A DNA stretch of 64,000 nt from Maratus speciosus (lineage: Eukaryota; Arthropoda; Arachnida; Araneae; Salticidae). The stretch lies in contig OZ010790.1 of the NCBI GenBank assembly GCA_963932465.1, positions 349,643,087-349,707,086 of the forward strand, in the 5' to 3' direction. The first letter of the stretch is position 1, and each line of letters opens with the position of its first letter. Both the position numbers and the translations under genes were made by a program. The notes beneath the pieces are model-generated. The model did no database searches. It was not told the DNA's origin and saw nothing but the letters and a program-made list of their open reading frames with translations. Shown piece after piece: positions 12,765-24,908 of this stretch.

Positions 12765-12909
12765 AAAATAGCTATTATATAAATATATTTTTAAAAGCTG
12801 TTATTGAATTCATTTTAAAAAGGTTTACAATTATTTGAATCATCAAAAGAGTTTCTTAAATTATCCTTAAAATTATTATTCGTTATAAAGTTAATCGTAG
12901 AAAAAAAAA

Positions 12910-13127
12910 TGCGACCGGCATTCGTATGGATAGCTATCGGTGTGCTGCCGGCATAGTGTTTTGCTGATACTGGACCGGCTGTGCGCCTATCTTTCCGGCG
13001 TCACCCGCCCGGCGTGTCGAAAAAGATACGGAACCGGTACGGCAGCCGGTATCGTGCCGATACCGTTGGTAACTGCAAAGCGGCTGTCGGCCGATTGTTT
13101 GCCGATAGCTCTGTGTTTGCTGGGACT
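12910..13127. repeat. CGGC-rich island, part 2
   Basis: A second block of the same word type (CTGCCGGC, CCGATACCG, CTGTCGGCCGATTG), ending TGTGTTTGCTGGGA. Short open frames across it are by-products of the repeat and not genes. With part 1 it may form one element whose centre has become AT-rich, but I see no clean TIR. Confidence 0.55.
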
Positions 13128-14583
13128 ATTTTTTTTTTAATTCTACTAATTTCAGACTTTTTAAATAAAATTAGCATTTACCGAAAACAAAAAAAAAATG
13201 TACAAAATTTATGCAAAATTCATGATATAATTAATTATTCGTATTTCTGTTTTAGAGATATGACTTTAAAAAAAGTTATTTTATGAAATTATTTTTATTA
13301 CTATTATTTTTATAATTATTTATTTATTTATTATTATTATTAATTATTATAATTATATATAATTTTATTTATTATAATTATTATTTTTATTTTAGTTATT
13401 TTATTCTAGAGAAAATTAATATGAAAAGAATGACTGATTGACAAAGAAGAACTTTTTATCAACGATAAACCTATTTTTATTTATTCAGAAGGTATTTTGA
13501 TTATTACGTGTGATACAAACTTTACTTTATAAAAGAAGGGGATTCATTATTACGATTATATATATTTTTTACACATATTAAAAATTGTTTTAAAAACATT
13601 TTAAATGGTTTATCTAATAAACTCCAATTATGAATATTATAATTATTATTATTATTATTATTTACAAAAAAGAAACTTCATAATCTATTGTACCTTGAAT
13701 TGTTTGGAAACAGATAAAATGAAATGGTAAAATGCATTGGAAAATTCTTCACATAGAAAATTTTAATAAGATATACTTTCATAAAATTATTGCGTATTTA
13801 AGTTCCAAATCTGTTGCATACAAAAACGTGTAAACGGTAGAAACATCTGCATAGAAATTAAAAATCGTCTGCGCACGATAGGACCACAGAATAAACAAGG
13901 GTAAACAGAGAAGATTTAGAATAGACCCGGGAAGTTAATTCACTGCTCAGAACATCACCAAGTCTACAATGCTTTTTTTAAGATAAGAGAAAGACGTCCG
14001 CCACTTTAGGATAAAAATACACGGATATTACTAAAGTATTTATGGAACGTAAAGAAAAGTCTTATTTAATTTAAATCTTTTATTCCTGTTTTGTATATTA
14101 TGTACATGAGTTAAATAGTTTTATGTTATATAGAAGAAGACTGATGTGGAATTATTTTCAGAAACGAAATTTTCCTATTCGATATTTGATGAAAATATCT
14201 TAATCTGCCATCGCACGAAAACGAGAAAAAGCTTACGCAGAGACTGATTCATGCCTACATTCATAGTAAAATGAATCTAAACATTTATTTCTAGTTACTT
14301 GGGATTGAAAATGTGTTGAGATACATTGTGTTTCGAACACAGATCTTTCACAAATGTGTTTCGGCTTCTTACTGTTATCTGATTACTAACACTTACAGTA
14401 TTTATCGTCATTATTATTTTGGAGTTAAATATGATATTCGATTATTATGGTATTACAAAACTGTTTCAGATTATAAATTAGCACTATACTGGGAAAATGT
14501 CTTTTTACATATTACAGTAGCGGAACTTTTGAAAGATAATATTTATTGCTAATAATATTTTAAATTATTATTTAAAATCGTAA
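13128..14583. other. AT-rich, low-complexity stretch, no gene
   Basis: Includes an ATT/TTA simple-sequence tract at about 13285-13404 and an (ATT)n tract near 13640. Nothing else recognised. Confidence 0.5.
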
Positions 14584-14672
14584 TAGAGTGAATAGTCACT
14601 CTAAAGATGTTGGGCATATTTTGGCTCTGCGATAGAGTGGATATTCTATCCACCGGAGTGAATAGTCTCTCC
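14584..14672. repeat. Three consecutive small hairpins
   Basis: AGAGTGA/TCACTCT, GTGGATA/TATCCAC and GGAG/CTCC follow one another, each with a 3-10-base loop, directly before a dispersed repeat copy. Confidence 0.55.
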
Positions 14673-15115
14673 TTTTTACCCCACTGAAAAGAAGGGTTAT
14701 GTGTTTCACGCGTATCTGTGTATGTGGATTTCTTTATACCCTCGATTCATCTCAACGGCTGGATGGATTTTAATGAATGAGGTCTCTATCAATTCGTTTT
14801 AACTCCCCGATGGTTATAGGCTAGGTTTTGTTTTTATAAATTCAAAATGGCGACCGTAAAATGCAAAATGGCAGTAGAGACGGAAAACAATTTATGCACC
14901 CTATTGAGTGGTATATCATTGGATAGGTCTTTCAAAATGAAGACGATGTTTCCTTGACTATTTTACAGTCAGAAGATCCGCTAAAATATTATACAACCTG
15001 GAAGTTGTGCATGTATTGTGGATCTCTAGCTTTACTGCAACTCTAACCATCATAGACATCTATAGACCTCATCAAAACAGTGTTTAGAGGTAGGAACTAA
15101 CAATTAAACACAACT
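14673..15115 (+). repeat. Dispersed repeat, copy 1 (AAGAAGGGTTATGTGTTT family)
   Basis: This aligns by eye over more than 400 bp with a second copy near 46.4 kb. Shared blocks are AAGAAGGGTTATGTGTTT, TGGATTTCTTTATACCCT, GATGGTTATAGGCTAGGTTT, TATCATTGGATAG and AGTGTTTA. About 500 bp downstream a further shared phrase, ACGCAGTC-GGTTTTTTGATT, suggests the original unit was longer and that this copy gained or kept extra internal sequence. Origin unknown; Helitron-associated sequence is one possibility. Confidence 0.75.
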
Positions 15116-15631
15116 TAAAAGTCATCAATACAAGTAAATAAAAAAAAATAGGTAAGTAATATAAACAAGTAATATAAAAAAAAATATTTTAAGCCAATTC
15201 CTACTTAGGTCAATAAGAGAATTTTTTTCTCCCATTCTTCTTTCCTGTTGAGTAGGGATTAAAATGCCTTGATCAAGAAGAGGACTCTCTCGGTCTTAAA
15301 ATACCTTGATTAAGAAGAGGGCTATCTCGATTATTGAAAATTAATTAATTTAATTAAATTAATGAATTAATATTTAAAAAAAAACAGGATTAACATTGAG
15401 TGTCATTCACTACAAGTTCAAAAAATTTATTTGAGCTTGATTGGATGAATAATAAGTATTTTATTAACGATTGAAACTTTGAACAAGATATATATAGCGA
15501 GAGTGTGAGCTAATAGTAGGAATTGTAAAAAAGATAGCTTCACATTGATGATAAATAATTAATTAGTTCGCTTTTTACGCAGTCGGGTTTTTTGATTTAT
15601 TAAATTTAATTGTTTATTATTTAGAGTGCAA
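15116..15631. other. Continuation of the repeat with a 38-bp imperfect duplication
   Basis: At about 15264-15340 the phrase CCTTGATCAAGAAGAGGACT is followed by a second version (CCTTGATTAAGAAGAGGGCT). A related phrase, inverted, lies inside the Tc1-type MITE near 28.76 kb. Otherwise AT-rich. Confidence 0.45.
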
Positions 15632-15912
15632 CATTGTCACTGTCGTCGTAGAATCATCACAGTGTTTATGACAAATTCGTCACAAATGACACGTTTTTCA
15701 CAAATTGGTTACAATGTAACTTCAAAGAATTGTCACTTTTGTCACATAGTTAATGCCAAAATAGTCACAATTGACACGCTTTTTAGAAATTTGTCACACC
15801 GTCACTTCACAGAGTGGTCACAAGGTAACGTCACAAACAAGCTTTAAAACGGCAATAACGATTTCACATTCTAGTCACTATGACGTCACATCGACGGTCA
15901 TAAAGTCACACA
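15632..15912. repeat. GTCAC-rich cluster 2, strand-biased
   Basis: Twelve GTCAC and one GTGAC by eye in about 280 bp. Spacing is irregular, so this is not a simple tandem repeat. Open frames here (Ser/Thr/His/Val-rich) reflect the word and have no other coding support. Confidence 0.7.
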
Positions 15913-15984
15913 GTGACTTCACAACGACGTCGTCGGGAAGTTTCCATGCCTTAGGGGGAGATTCCAAAAAACATGTTTTTACAA

Positions 15985-16480
15985 AATGTATGTCTGTGAC
16001 TCTGTCTCTCTGTCTGTATGCGACATAAATTTTATGGGTGTTCTATCTCAAGAACTAATGCACGGATTCGGTTAACCCTTGACTTGAATCGATGCTGTTT
16101 ACATTTTGGGGTAAATCGCTTCACAGTTTGCGCTGTTATGCTGCATTTTTCACGATTTGCACAAAAGTTCTATCTCAAGAATTAATGCATGGATTTCTAC
16201 GAAACTTTAGATTCAGTTAATCTTTGATATGAATTGGTTCTGTTTGTGTTTTGGTGTTAGTAGCCCAACAAGTGGCACTGCTATGCTGGATTCTTCCCGA
16301 TTACCCCAATAACTCTATCACACGAAATAATTGACGAATTTTCATCGAACTTCAGATTCAAGTATATCGCCATAAATATTACTGCTGATTATATTTTGGT
16401 GTAAAATGCCCAACAGGCAGCATTTTTATGCTGCATTTCCCCCTATATTAGCAATAATCCTAATTCAAGAACTAATGAAC
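15985..16480 (+). repeat. GT-rich leader plus array of 127-145-bp units
   Basis: A CTGTCTCTCTGTCTGT leader is followed by diverged units starting TCTATCTCAAGAACTAATG at about 16042, 16169, 16314 and 16458. Each unit ends in a TATGCTG(C/G)AT phrase. The layout matches two other arrays in this window. It resembles the 5' subterminal part of non-autonomous Helitrons, but I cannot see the ends. Confidence 0.6.
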
Positions 16481-18390
16481 GTACTTTCACAATCTTCACG
16501 GTTCGCATAGATTGCAATTTAATTTTTGCACTGTGAAAGCGAATTTTGAAGTATAAACATGTATGAGATATAAGAATGTTTTGGGATTGCCACATCGGAC
16601 TAGTTTTTTGAGATGTCTTTATCTCTTTCCTTTCTCTTTTTTAAATCAACGAAATGCTGTAACGAAGGATGTCCGAAGGAACAGAATAACGCTAAAAGAA
16701 AACGTTTTACGTAGATACGCTTTTTACATCCGTTGGGAAATATTATTTGCTTTTCACTTTATACTTTAATGTGAGTTTTTAAAACATGGATTATCATTTA
16801 AGGTAAATACCAACATATCTGATATTTTAAAGCTTTTAAGAAACTAAAATATAAGAAAAATCATGCTTTTATGCAAGGAATTTATTTTAAAAAAGGATTT
16901 TAAAAGTAAGGATCCACTTAAACAAGTTAAAAAAGAAAACCATAACCGATTCCAAATTTCGGTAATCTACCCATTTTCGACAGAAAATGTATACGAAAAC
17001 GAGAATGTACAATTTTTTAAAAAAGTAAATATACATACTTAAATATGCAATACTAATTATATGCGTAATTATATATGTGGTCCAAGATGACTCCCCATGT
17101 CTCCGATCAAAACTTTTTATTTTCATGTAAAATAAAATGTAATTAATTCATGTGCGACACAAAATGATTTTCTAACTATAAGAATTTCATCTAAAAAGAA
17201 TGTTAGATATACATACGTCGATTTACCTTTTAAAATGATTTTTGTAAATAATCGTCTGTTATACTAGATCATTCTCAAAGATTATTCGAAACATTTCCGC
17301 GGTTTCAAACAAAAAAAATATTACTGTTAAGTCTGCAGCTTTTAATGAACCTGTGAAAAGCATCTTCAAATTTTAGTCATCCAGAATTGCTTCCTTTATA
17401 ATTTGCACTCACGTCTGATGTCAGTCATGTGTTATGATTGTTAACAGTGAAGTTCATTACAATAAATTAAGAGTGGTTCATTTGAACAGATACAGCTCAA
17501 ATCCGTTCGTTTTGCTTTAAAATTTTTTGTATTGTAGAAAATAAAGGATTTTTGTCCTCTAGTCATATTTTACGAATGGAATTTTAAGCAATATGTAGTA
17601 TTAATTAAATTTATTTTTTATAATAAATTTAGATTTGTGTTTATTTGTAAAAACTGTTTTTAACAGGTTTATGTAAAGTCGTATAGAATGCAATGAAAAC
17701 ATAAACAAATTTCACACCAAATACACATAAAATATATTATTGCAGTAAAATTCTTCCAGCGTTGTCTTTTCGCTTTGCGAAGAAATATTCGTCGAATTAA
17801 ATGTCATTACTTGGCCCTTAATTTTTCATCGGTAGCAATTTCATTTTCATAATTATTTGAGTAAAATGTTTTGCCTAATTAATACATTTATATTTATTTT
17901 ACTGTAACGTGAATGAAGTCACGTGTAACAGCTTGTTTTCTATATGTGGAACAGTTCAAGGAGAGCATTAGTTCGTATACGTAATCGATTTGTACCAATT
18001 ATATTTTTATATAATGATATGTGATATTATTAGTAAGAGTGATTCCTTTGTGTTTTAAGTCATTTATTCTGATCTTAAGACAGATCTTTGGTAATGAGAA
18101 TTTTATAAAATGAGCGAAAAAAGTATAAAACAGTTAAGAACTGAAATAAAAACTAGAGAATAGAATTACAAAATTTATTTAGAAAGAATAATTTTTAGAA
18201 AATTGTATTATGAAAATGTTTCATATTTTCTATTTCGTTATTTAATTTCACAAACAGAGTCATTGAACACACGATAATACATTATTGTAAAAAAAAAAAA
18301 AATACCATGAAGTGGCATATTAATTAACTAAATAAATTAATTTATTAATATGTAGGGAGATCTTCTAACGCGTATTGGCATTACAATTCA
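16481..18390. other. AT-rich stretch, nothing recognised
   Basis: Short open frames only. A phrase near 12.2 kb (TTAAGTCTGCAGCTTTTAAT) recurs near 17.33 kb with similar flanks, which hints at a diverged duplicated segment. Confidence 0.45.
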
Positions 18391-18394
18391 TTAA

Positions 18395-18987
18395 CCTCTA
18401 GCGCTCTAGAGCTGTTCGGTGATGTATGTCACTTGCGACAAGGCTTCGCAATACTACGAACTTTTGGAGAAAAATTGTGTCAGCTACTCCAAATGATTAG
18501 AGCACGATAGCTAAATGTCACATGTGTTGAAGAGTTTGTAAAATAAACAAAAAAACAAATTTAATTAATGAAGTTCAATTAATTAATAAATTTAATTAAA
18601 CTATTGTAATTAACATTTGTAAATTACCATAACTAATGCTAATAAAAATTGCTGACATAAACCAATAATCTATTCATAATCTATTCCCAGTGATAGGTAT
18701 AAAAATGGGTTTGATTACAAAGACATGGAAAATCTACGCAACCACAACACTTAAGCAGAGTATCCTACACTGGTCCCCACACGTATTGACTGGTTTTAAT
18801 TTATGTATTTGTAGGAAAACTACATCGCGACTGTAAAGGAACGCATTTTCAACCCTATTGCATGACGTATGGCTCGCACATCATTGTTGAAATTAATCAA
18901 AGTGCCATGGCGTACTCTGTGTACGCCATTCTTGGAAATAATCAGAATATCAAATTGTACGCTGCGTACGTCACAGAGCGCAAGAAG
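18395..18987. mobile_element. piggyBac-like MITE with TTAA target duplication
   Basis: A 593-bp segment bounded by TTAA (18391-18394 and 18988-18991). Inverted ends are CCTCTAGCGCTCT and, from the right, CTTCTTGCGCTCT. It holds no coding capacity. A subterminal ATGTATGTCAC / GTACGTCAC similarity continues the inverted match. Confidence 0.6.
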
Positions 18988-18991
18988 TTAA

Positions 18992-19307
18992 AGATAATTT
19001 TTATCTGATCCAAAACGGACTAATGTGTTTTTGAATACTTTTACGTTGATATTAACGGGCTTTTCTACCTGTACTATGATTACACACACATATCTTTGTA
19101 TCCCAAATATTTGTTTCTTGCAGAAATATATTGGACATAAATATAATACACATATAAGTGTTTGGAACTATTTTTAGTCAATACGTATTACAGCAGTAAG
19201 AAAAAATATTTGTACAACAAATAAAAAAAAACTGTCAAAAATTTTGTAAACAAATGTATTTTTTATTATTTTTTTTTAATTTGAGGTAATTAAATTGCAT
19301 ATATATA
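18992..19307. other. AT-rich spacer, nothing recognised
   Basis: Ends in a short TA-rich run (ATATATATAC) directly at a Helitron 3' end, consistent with Helitron insertion between A and T. Confidence 0.45.
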
Positions 19308-19377
19308 CTAGGGGGCTCAGCCGCTGCGAGCTACGCCCGTCAACTCCCGTTCAGACTTCGCAGCCTCTAAAAACATA

Positions 19378-20925
19378 CACTGCTCAAAACAATTAGGGGA
19401 GCACATGGTTTTAACAAAATCACGCAAATATTTACACCGATAAGTAACGTAAATTAAATCATCCATAATTTAAAGCGTAGTAGAAAACAGATAAAGAAAA
19501 TTTCACATGCAAATTAAAGTTTATGATGTCAAAAACTAGATAAAGGAGTTAAGTGCAGAAATCGGAATTTTTCAGAAACGTCTATTTCATGGACTCAGAT
19601 GTAAACTTCAATTGCTCAGCTTGTGTTTTGAGAAAAGGTGACTTGAAAATGTCACAACAATATGATTTACCGGATTCCATGTACTTGCATGTTATTTGGA
19701 CAGTCTAATATGGAAAAACACAACGAAGTGTAGCGACGTTGTTGGGGTCGCAAGAAGTGTCAATGCAAGGCTGTAGAATTGATTCCAAGACACATGGTAT
19801 GATAGGTACCGACAAGGGCAAGGTCGGCCATGTGCTACGACAGAAGCTGATGACAGATATATCCTGTTAACAGCTCGTCGATACGGAACGGGCAATGCTA
19901 CCCTGCTGCAAACACAGTTGTTATTGGCCACAGGACGAAGAGTGTCCAGCCAAACACTCTGAAATGGGCTTTATGAGGTTGGTCTATATGCACGTAAGCC
20001 AAAAGTCTGCATTCCGTTGATCTCAAGCTACTGTGCGGCCCACAGAAGGTGGGCAACTGAACATCGAGACTGGCGGAAACGTTGATGACGTCAAATTCTG
20101 TTTACAGACGAGTCCCGATTCAGTCTGGATGTGACATCCGATGTGTTCTGGCATGGAGAGAAAGAGGTACTCAAAATAATACCACATTCGTTCGTGAAAG
20201 ATCTCATTACAGACGAGGTAGGTTGATACTATGGGCTGGAATCGGCATAGGTTGACGTACGGGCCTGAATATCATTCGGAATGGCACTTTGACGATCCGA
20301 AGTTGTGCATACGATATACTGAGACTTCCTTTTGTATTTTATGTTGCAAAAATTGGTGATTTCTTTTTTTCCGTGCATGATAATTCCAGATTGCATACAG
20401 CTCGTCTTGTGGAGAACATTCATAAAATTGAAACAATGCAGCATATGGAATAGCCAACATGCTCTCCTGACCTGAACCTGACAGAGCATGTGTGATACAC
20501 ACTCGGAAGACACATTGCAGTGAAATCGGGGAATAGTTTTATTGGTCGGGACTTGGAAATTGCAATTTTTGAGGAGTGGAACTATACTCCCTGATGAATT
20601 ATTGATAATGTCATCGAAGCCATGGAAAACAGGTATACGACAGTTTTTTCTATCCCAAGGGACCACACGTCATATTAAATGCCTTGCATCATTCCTAAAC
20701 AGTATTTTTTTGTCATTTACATGTAACCAAATTGTTGCCCTAAACCATATTTTGACAGTCTACCCATCGTTTCAAATAATTAAAGCCCTCTTGCAATTTT
20801 TTGCGTCTTTTTATCTTTATTGTGCATTGATACACATGTTACTCCCAATTTTATGCAAATGCATGGCTGTCTCGCACTTTTGTCTTCACTTTTTTTCTTG
20901 CTCCCCTATTTTTTTTTGAGTAGTG
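19378..20925 (+). mobile_element. Tc1-type transposon, inactive
   Basis: A 1,548-bp element flanked by TA (19376-19377 and 20926-20927). Inverted ends are CACTGCTCAAAAC and CACTACTCAAAAA, and both continue into AGGGGAGCA. Size, TA duplication and ends fit Tc1/mariner. It lies inside a Helitron 3' region and carries a dead transposase gene on the plus strand. Confidence 0.9.
19640..20690 (+). pseudogene. Dead Tc1 (DD34E) transposase
   Basis: The plus strand keeps the Tc1 catalytic landmarks in scattered frames: FTDESRFSLD (first Asp codon at 20107), DNSRLHTARLVENI (second Asp codon at 20379) and CSPDLNLTEHV (Glu codon at 20484). The second Asp and the Glu are 35 codons apart, which is the DD34E spacing. 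EEWN, IDNVIEAMENRY and a final DHTSY-like end follow. The frame is broken by many stops and indels and no start codon is preserved. Such enzymes cut and paste DNA at TA sites; this copy cannot. Confidence 0.85.
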
Positions 20926-20985
20926 TAGTAATTTTTCCTGTTTAAACAATATTACCAGGTTATGGATGTATGAATGATATTATCA

Positions 20986-22739
20986 ATTTAAAGGCGGCTA
21001 TTTACTTTAATCGGGTTGCCATGTTTTTCTGTTTAAAGGTGGTATTTTTCGGTTATCATAGCCTCATCCATCGCTGTCTTAACAACTGGTATTTGTTTTG
21101 GGACCAAATAAGTAAGATTAATTACACATTTGAAAAACAGCTCATATAAAATTGTTAGGTGAAAAATGTCGCTGTCTTTCAGATTTATAACGATGCTATG
21201 GACATTATTCTTCCTTTAAGTTGGTGGATAAAAAACTGCTTCTGCCTGGGATAGCTTTAACAATCACGTTTCGCTTACGTTTTATGTTTTGATCGAGTTT
21301 TAGATATTTTGAGGAACAGGTATAGCTTATTCACGAATTCTTTTCCCCATTTTAAAACACCATCATACATATTTTCATATTATTTTTACAATGTATATTG
21401 TTCATATTAATTAATAAGAACAGCAGAATTTTCTAATATATATTTATCAAATATTAATTTCTACAAAATAAATATAAAGTATTTTGCGTTTACATTTAAC
21501 TGTATTTGTGCAGCATCAAAGGATGTCATATATAAACAAATCTACTAGTTGCACTACTTTTAGACCATATGACGTAACATTAAAATTCTTGGGCAATGAA
21601 AATCGTTTTAAATATATCTTTTTAATATATGACGTCATTTTCAATATTAAATGCATTTCTCATGTAATAATTTATTTATTTTAAAAGTTTTTTTTTTCTC
21701 TTTTAATATTTACGGGTACATATATTATTTTATTTAAAAATGTTTGGGAATATATTTTGAGCTTTTTAAATACGATCTAATATTCACCATTAAAAATTTT
21801 CACGTGTAACAATATAATTATTACTGACAATTTAAATACGATATTTAATATTAAGACATTTTACATATGACGTAATTATCACCTTTAAATGCATTTCGCG
21901 TGCAGTAATGTTATTATTTTAAAGTTTTCATATTTTTTTCATACTTACGTATAAATCTATATTTTCTACTTTTAACACGTGATCATTTAATCCTTATTTT
22001 AAAGTTTTTCTTCTTTTTATAATAATTTAACTTTTCAATTTAACTATGACAACAAAAAAGAAATCAAATAATCCCTTTCCTCTCCCCCCCCCCCCCCACA
22101 AAAATGGATTTTTTTTTCATTTATATCAGTGGAAATTATATAAAAGTTTATAATGACAGACTATCTTTGATTTTTAAAAGAAACTGATTTCTAACGGTCG
22201 AAATGTGAAAAAAAAAATGATTTTATTCTATCAAATTTTCCTGAAAAACATAATTTAATCGCAATATTGTCTTCACTACCGATTGAGATAAATGGTAATG
22301 TAAATTTTAATTTGAAAATTGCGAAAAAGAAAAAAAATCTAATAATCCCTATCGTTATTCGTTTTCACCTTTTTTCCGCAAAAATGAAGTAATCTGGTTG
22401 CCATCATTAGAGAAATTAAATTCAAATTATAAAAAAAAAATAATATCTCGAAAACTAATTCAAAATTTGATATTCTAATATCAATATTGAGATCTGGGGA
22501 TCAATATGGATTTTTGGTGTTAATTTCACCGCATAATATTTCATATTTTAGGAGAAATCGCCGTGAAACATAATCAGTCGTTTCATAAAATCATTTCATA
22601 AATTCTCTTCAAAATCGTTTCATAAATTCGTTTCATTAGGATTTTGTATATATAGGGTAGGTATTCAAACTGTAAGCCAGGTTGGTTTGTTTTAAATTAA
22701 TTTAACATTTTATTTTGTAAAGGTTTGCTAATTTAAGTA
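20986..22739. other. AT-rich stretch with a diverged ~240-bp repeat
   Basis: ATATGACGT followed by AAATGCATTTC and a T-rich run occurs near 21.63 and 21.87 kb. A weaker version lies near 21.57 kb. The style resembles the Helitron-copy interiors, but I cannot align it securely. A 14-base C run lies at 22084-22097. Confidence 0.4.
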
Positions 22740-23360
22740 TCACAATCACTTGTATTCTCATATTCTTCGTCTTCATCGCAATCGCTCAAAATATTGTGTT
22801 TGTTTTCCACATTGTTGAAGGTATCTAATTTAGTAAGTGTTCGCAAGTTTTCAAATACAAAAATATAGGAAAAAATATCCTCAATCTGAACATTGACGTT
22901 AATTTATACTTATTCCCACAACTGCATCTACATTTGTGTTTAATTTCCTCTAAAGAGGATATAGTCCTCTTCTTCCACACATAACGAAATACACATTGAT
23001 GACAAAGAAACAACCTTTGGCAAATATGTTACGAACTACGAATATGAATATTCTTAATCTGGACATTGATGTTTTTCTTCACAACCGCATCTACATTTTG
23101 TGTTTTACTTCTTCTAAGGGGATATCATCCTCGTCTCTCTTATATAACGACTGCACATTAATGACAAAGTAACCAGCTTTAACAAATCTGTTAGGAATAC
23201 TACAATCTATTGCATAATAAATTCCTTGTTTTTTGAAATTCGGAATGCTTTCCTGTAAGTTAATGTTAGACATGGGTTGATTATTATCAAGCGCAACGTT
23301 AACTTTTCGAATTCAATATATGGGATACCATCACTTTTACAACTTCGTTTTAAAAACTTA
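22740..23360 (-). pseudogene. Cys-rich coding remnant with an internal duplication, unrecognised
   Basis: On the minus strand an open frame of ordinary amino-acid composition (IYYAIDCSIPNRFVKAGYFV, then SLYKRDEDDIPLEE) runs into KHK-CRCGCEE after a one-base shift. About 185 bp further on, the same stretch is repeated in diverged form (RTISSLEEIKHKCRCSCG). It ends in an acidic tail (SDCDEDEEYENTSDCD) and a stop. Upstream of the first copy the frame is open for about 30 more codons in a neighbouring frame. The duplication, the preserved Cys pattern and the acidic tail argue for past coding use. I do not recognise the family. It could be a duplicated exon of a host gene, a transposon protein or an old integrated sequence. 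No intact start is visible. Confidence 0.4.
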
Positions 23361-24908
23361 TATAAGGGTAGTTTTTTTTTTTTTTTTTTTGTAAAACAAG
23401 TTCATGTTCAGTGAGCGTCATAAAATGTTTAAAAAAGAAGGTTATATTTGAAACGTTCAGAAAAAAATTAGAAACTATGCATAAAATATTTTATTCGCGT
23501 GAAATAAACGTTGAACTTAACTATTTAAAGTTTATTTTTTTTAGGACATTAGTAAAATATTCCTTGTTCAAAAGTAACGCTCGCAAAATCGAGAAATTCG
23601 CAAAATAAAGGTCAGTCTGTATTTACAAAATTAATTATAATTTTTTTCTGTGTTATTTATATATTTTTCAAAACATGTTGCTTTTAAGATAGAAGCGGCC
23701 AACTTGTCTATTAAATGTATTTTAAAATAGTGGCTTTCCTTTTTCATAAAATTCTTTTAATGGGTACTTTTGAAAATGATTTTGAAAGACATTTTTGACA
23801 ACTTCGTAAACTTCAACTATTAGACCATAAAAACGTCTAAAATATTTATAACTTGAAAAAGCATGCCACTCAAAAATAAACTGATGGAACTAACGTATAT
23901 GGCATGCCATTAATGACAGCGAAATGTAAGAAATGTCGATCTTTATGATATATTTGATGTTATAAATTATTTGCTGTAATATATATTTTTCATTTTTCTT
24001 ATTTAAGATGTGTTTTTTACGCTTTTTTTTCTTTGGTATTAGGCTAAGCTGTAAAGGAAGCAGCTGTTGATGCTTAAATAGATACCGAATTTCATTTTTA
24101 ATAGATTTTTATAAAGCATCTAGACCAGTGTCTATAAACAGAAAGAAAAAGACAAATAATTGTATATTTTGTGCTAACCAAAATAGAAGACAAATTTCTT
24201 TATTTTAGATTTGTTTAAATAAAACGATTTAATTATTTTTAGCACACCTTTTCTTTTTATAAATGTAACGTAAAGAATATTCATATGACTTATTTCCATA
24301 ATTGCATTTCATTTACATTCCATGCGTATGAATTAATATTTTCGAATTTAATTAAAATGTAAATGAACGAGACTGAAATAGGAATGTGGTGTTTGAAAAT
24401 TCCTGCAGGTCAAATGATAAGATTAAAATGTTTTTCCCAAACCATAGTAACCCACTCAATAGAACCTGACGATACTAAGCTTCGAAAAATTTTCTTAGAC
24501 CAGTTAGATAAGTACACAAATGTTAGATCGGAATTAATGGTTTTTCAAGCTCTCAGAATTCCGCTCTTACTTTACGCAGAGCTGCGATGTGTAGTATTAA
24601 ACTGGATGCAGGATCCTTAATAAGCAATTCGGAAAAAGGTTTCCCATATGACTCTTGCTTTGGATCCTTCCACGGATGGTAATAGCAAATTCAATCCTTA
24701 AAAGATTTGAAAATCGAAGTTTTCTCCTCTATGCTTTGTAGGGATTTTACTTTTATTTTCTCGGGCCATATCCGTCTGAATTTAGAGCAAGAGACAGCTT
24801 GAGATCTTACTGTGTGAACTACTGGAATCCCTGTGCCTAGAACTTTCACCAGGCAAAACTGAAGCATTGACAGAGTCCACATTGTCAAACATGTCAAATT
24901 TTTGCATG
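23361..24908. other. AT-rich stretch, no supported gene
   Basis: A 17-base T run lies near 23374-23390. An open frame at 24363-24620 has balanced composition but no recognisable domain and no support on either side. Nothing else stands out. Confidence 0.4.

Larger units (their letters stand above)
19308..20985 (-). mobile_element. Helitron 3' end (copy D), split by a Tc1 element
   Basis: Read on the minus strand the element ends ...GCCCCCTAGT, with CTAG at the boundary followed by T. A subterminal hairpin lies just inside. The block matches the ends near 33.1, 42.2 and 45.8 kb. After 69 bp it is interrupted by the Tc1 element. Beyond that the next bases (TAATTTTTCCTGTTTAAA) again match copy C (TAATTTGTTCGGCTTTAAA), so the two halves were once continuous. 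How far copy D reaches past about 20985 is unclear. Confidence 0.7.

Noticed and set aside
15626..16028. Open frames of 73 and 85 codons rich in Ser, Thr, His and Val
   Set aside because: The composition is explained by the GTCAC-rich DNA word; no independent coding evidence.
19692..20666. Minus-strand open frames of 79-145 codons
   Set aside because: They are antisense to the dead Tc1 transposase and have no support of their own.
24363..24620. 85-codon open frame with protein-like composition (CUB-domain remnant considered)
   Set aside because: Spacing of cysteines and aromatic residues does not fit convincingly and nothing continues the domain on either side.
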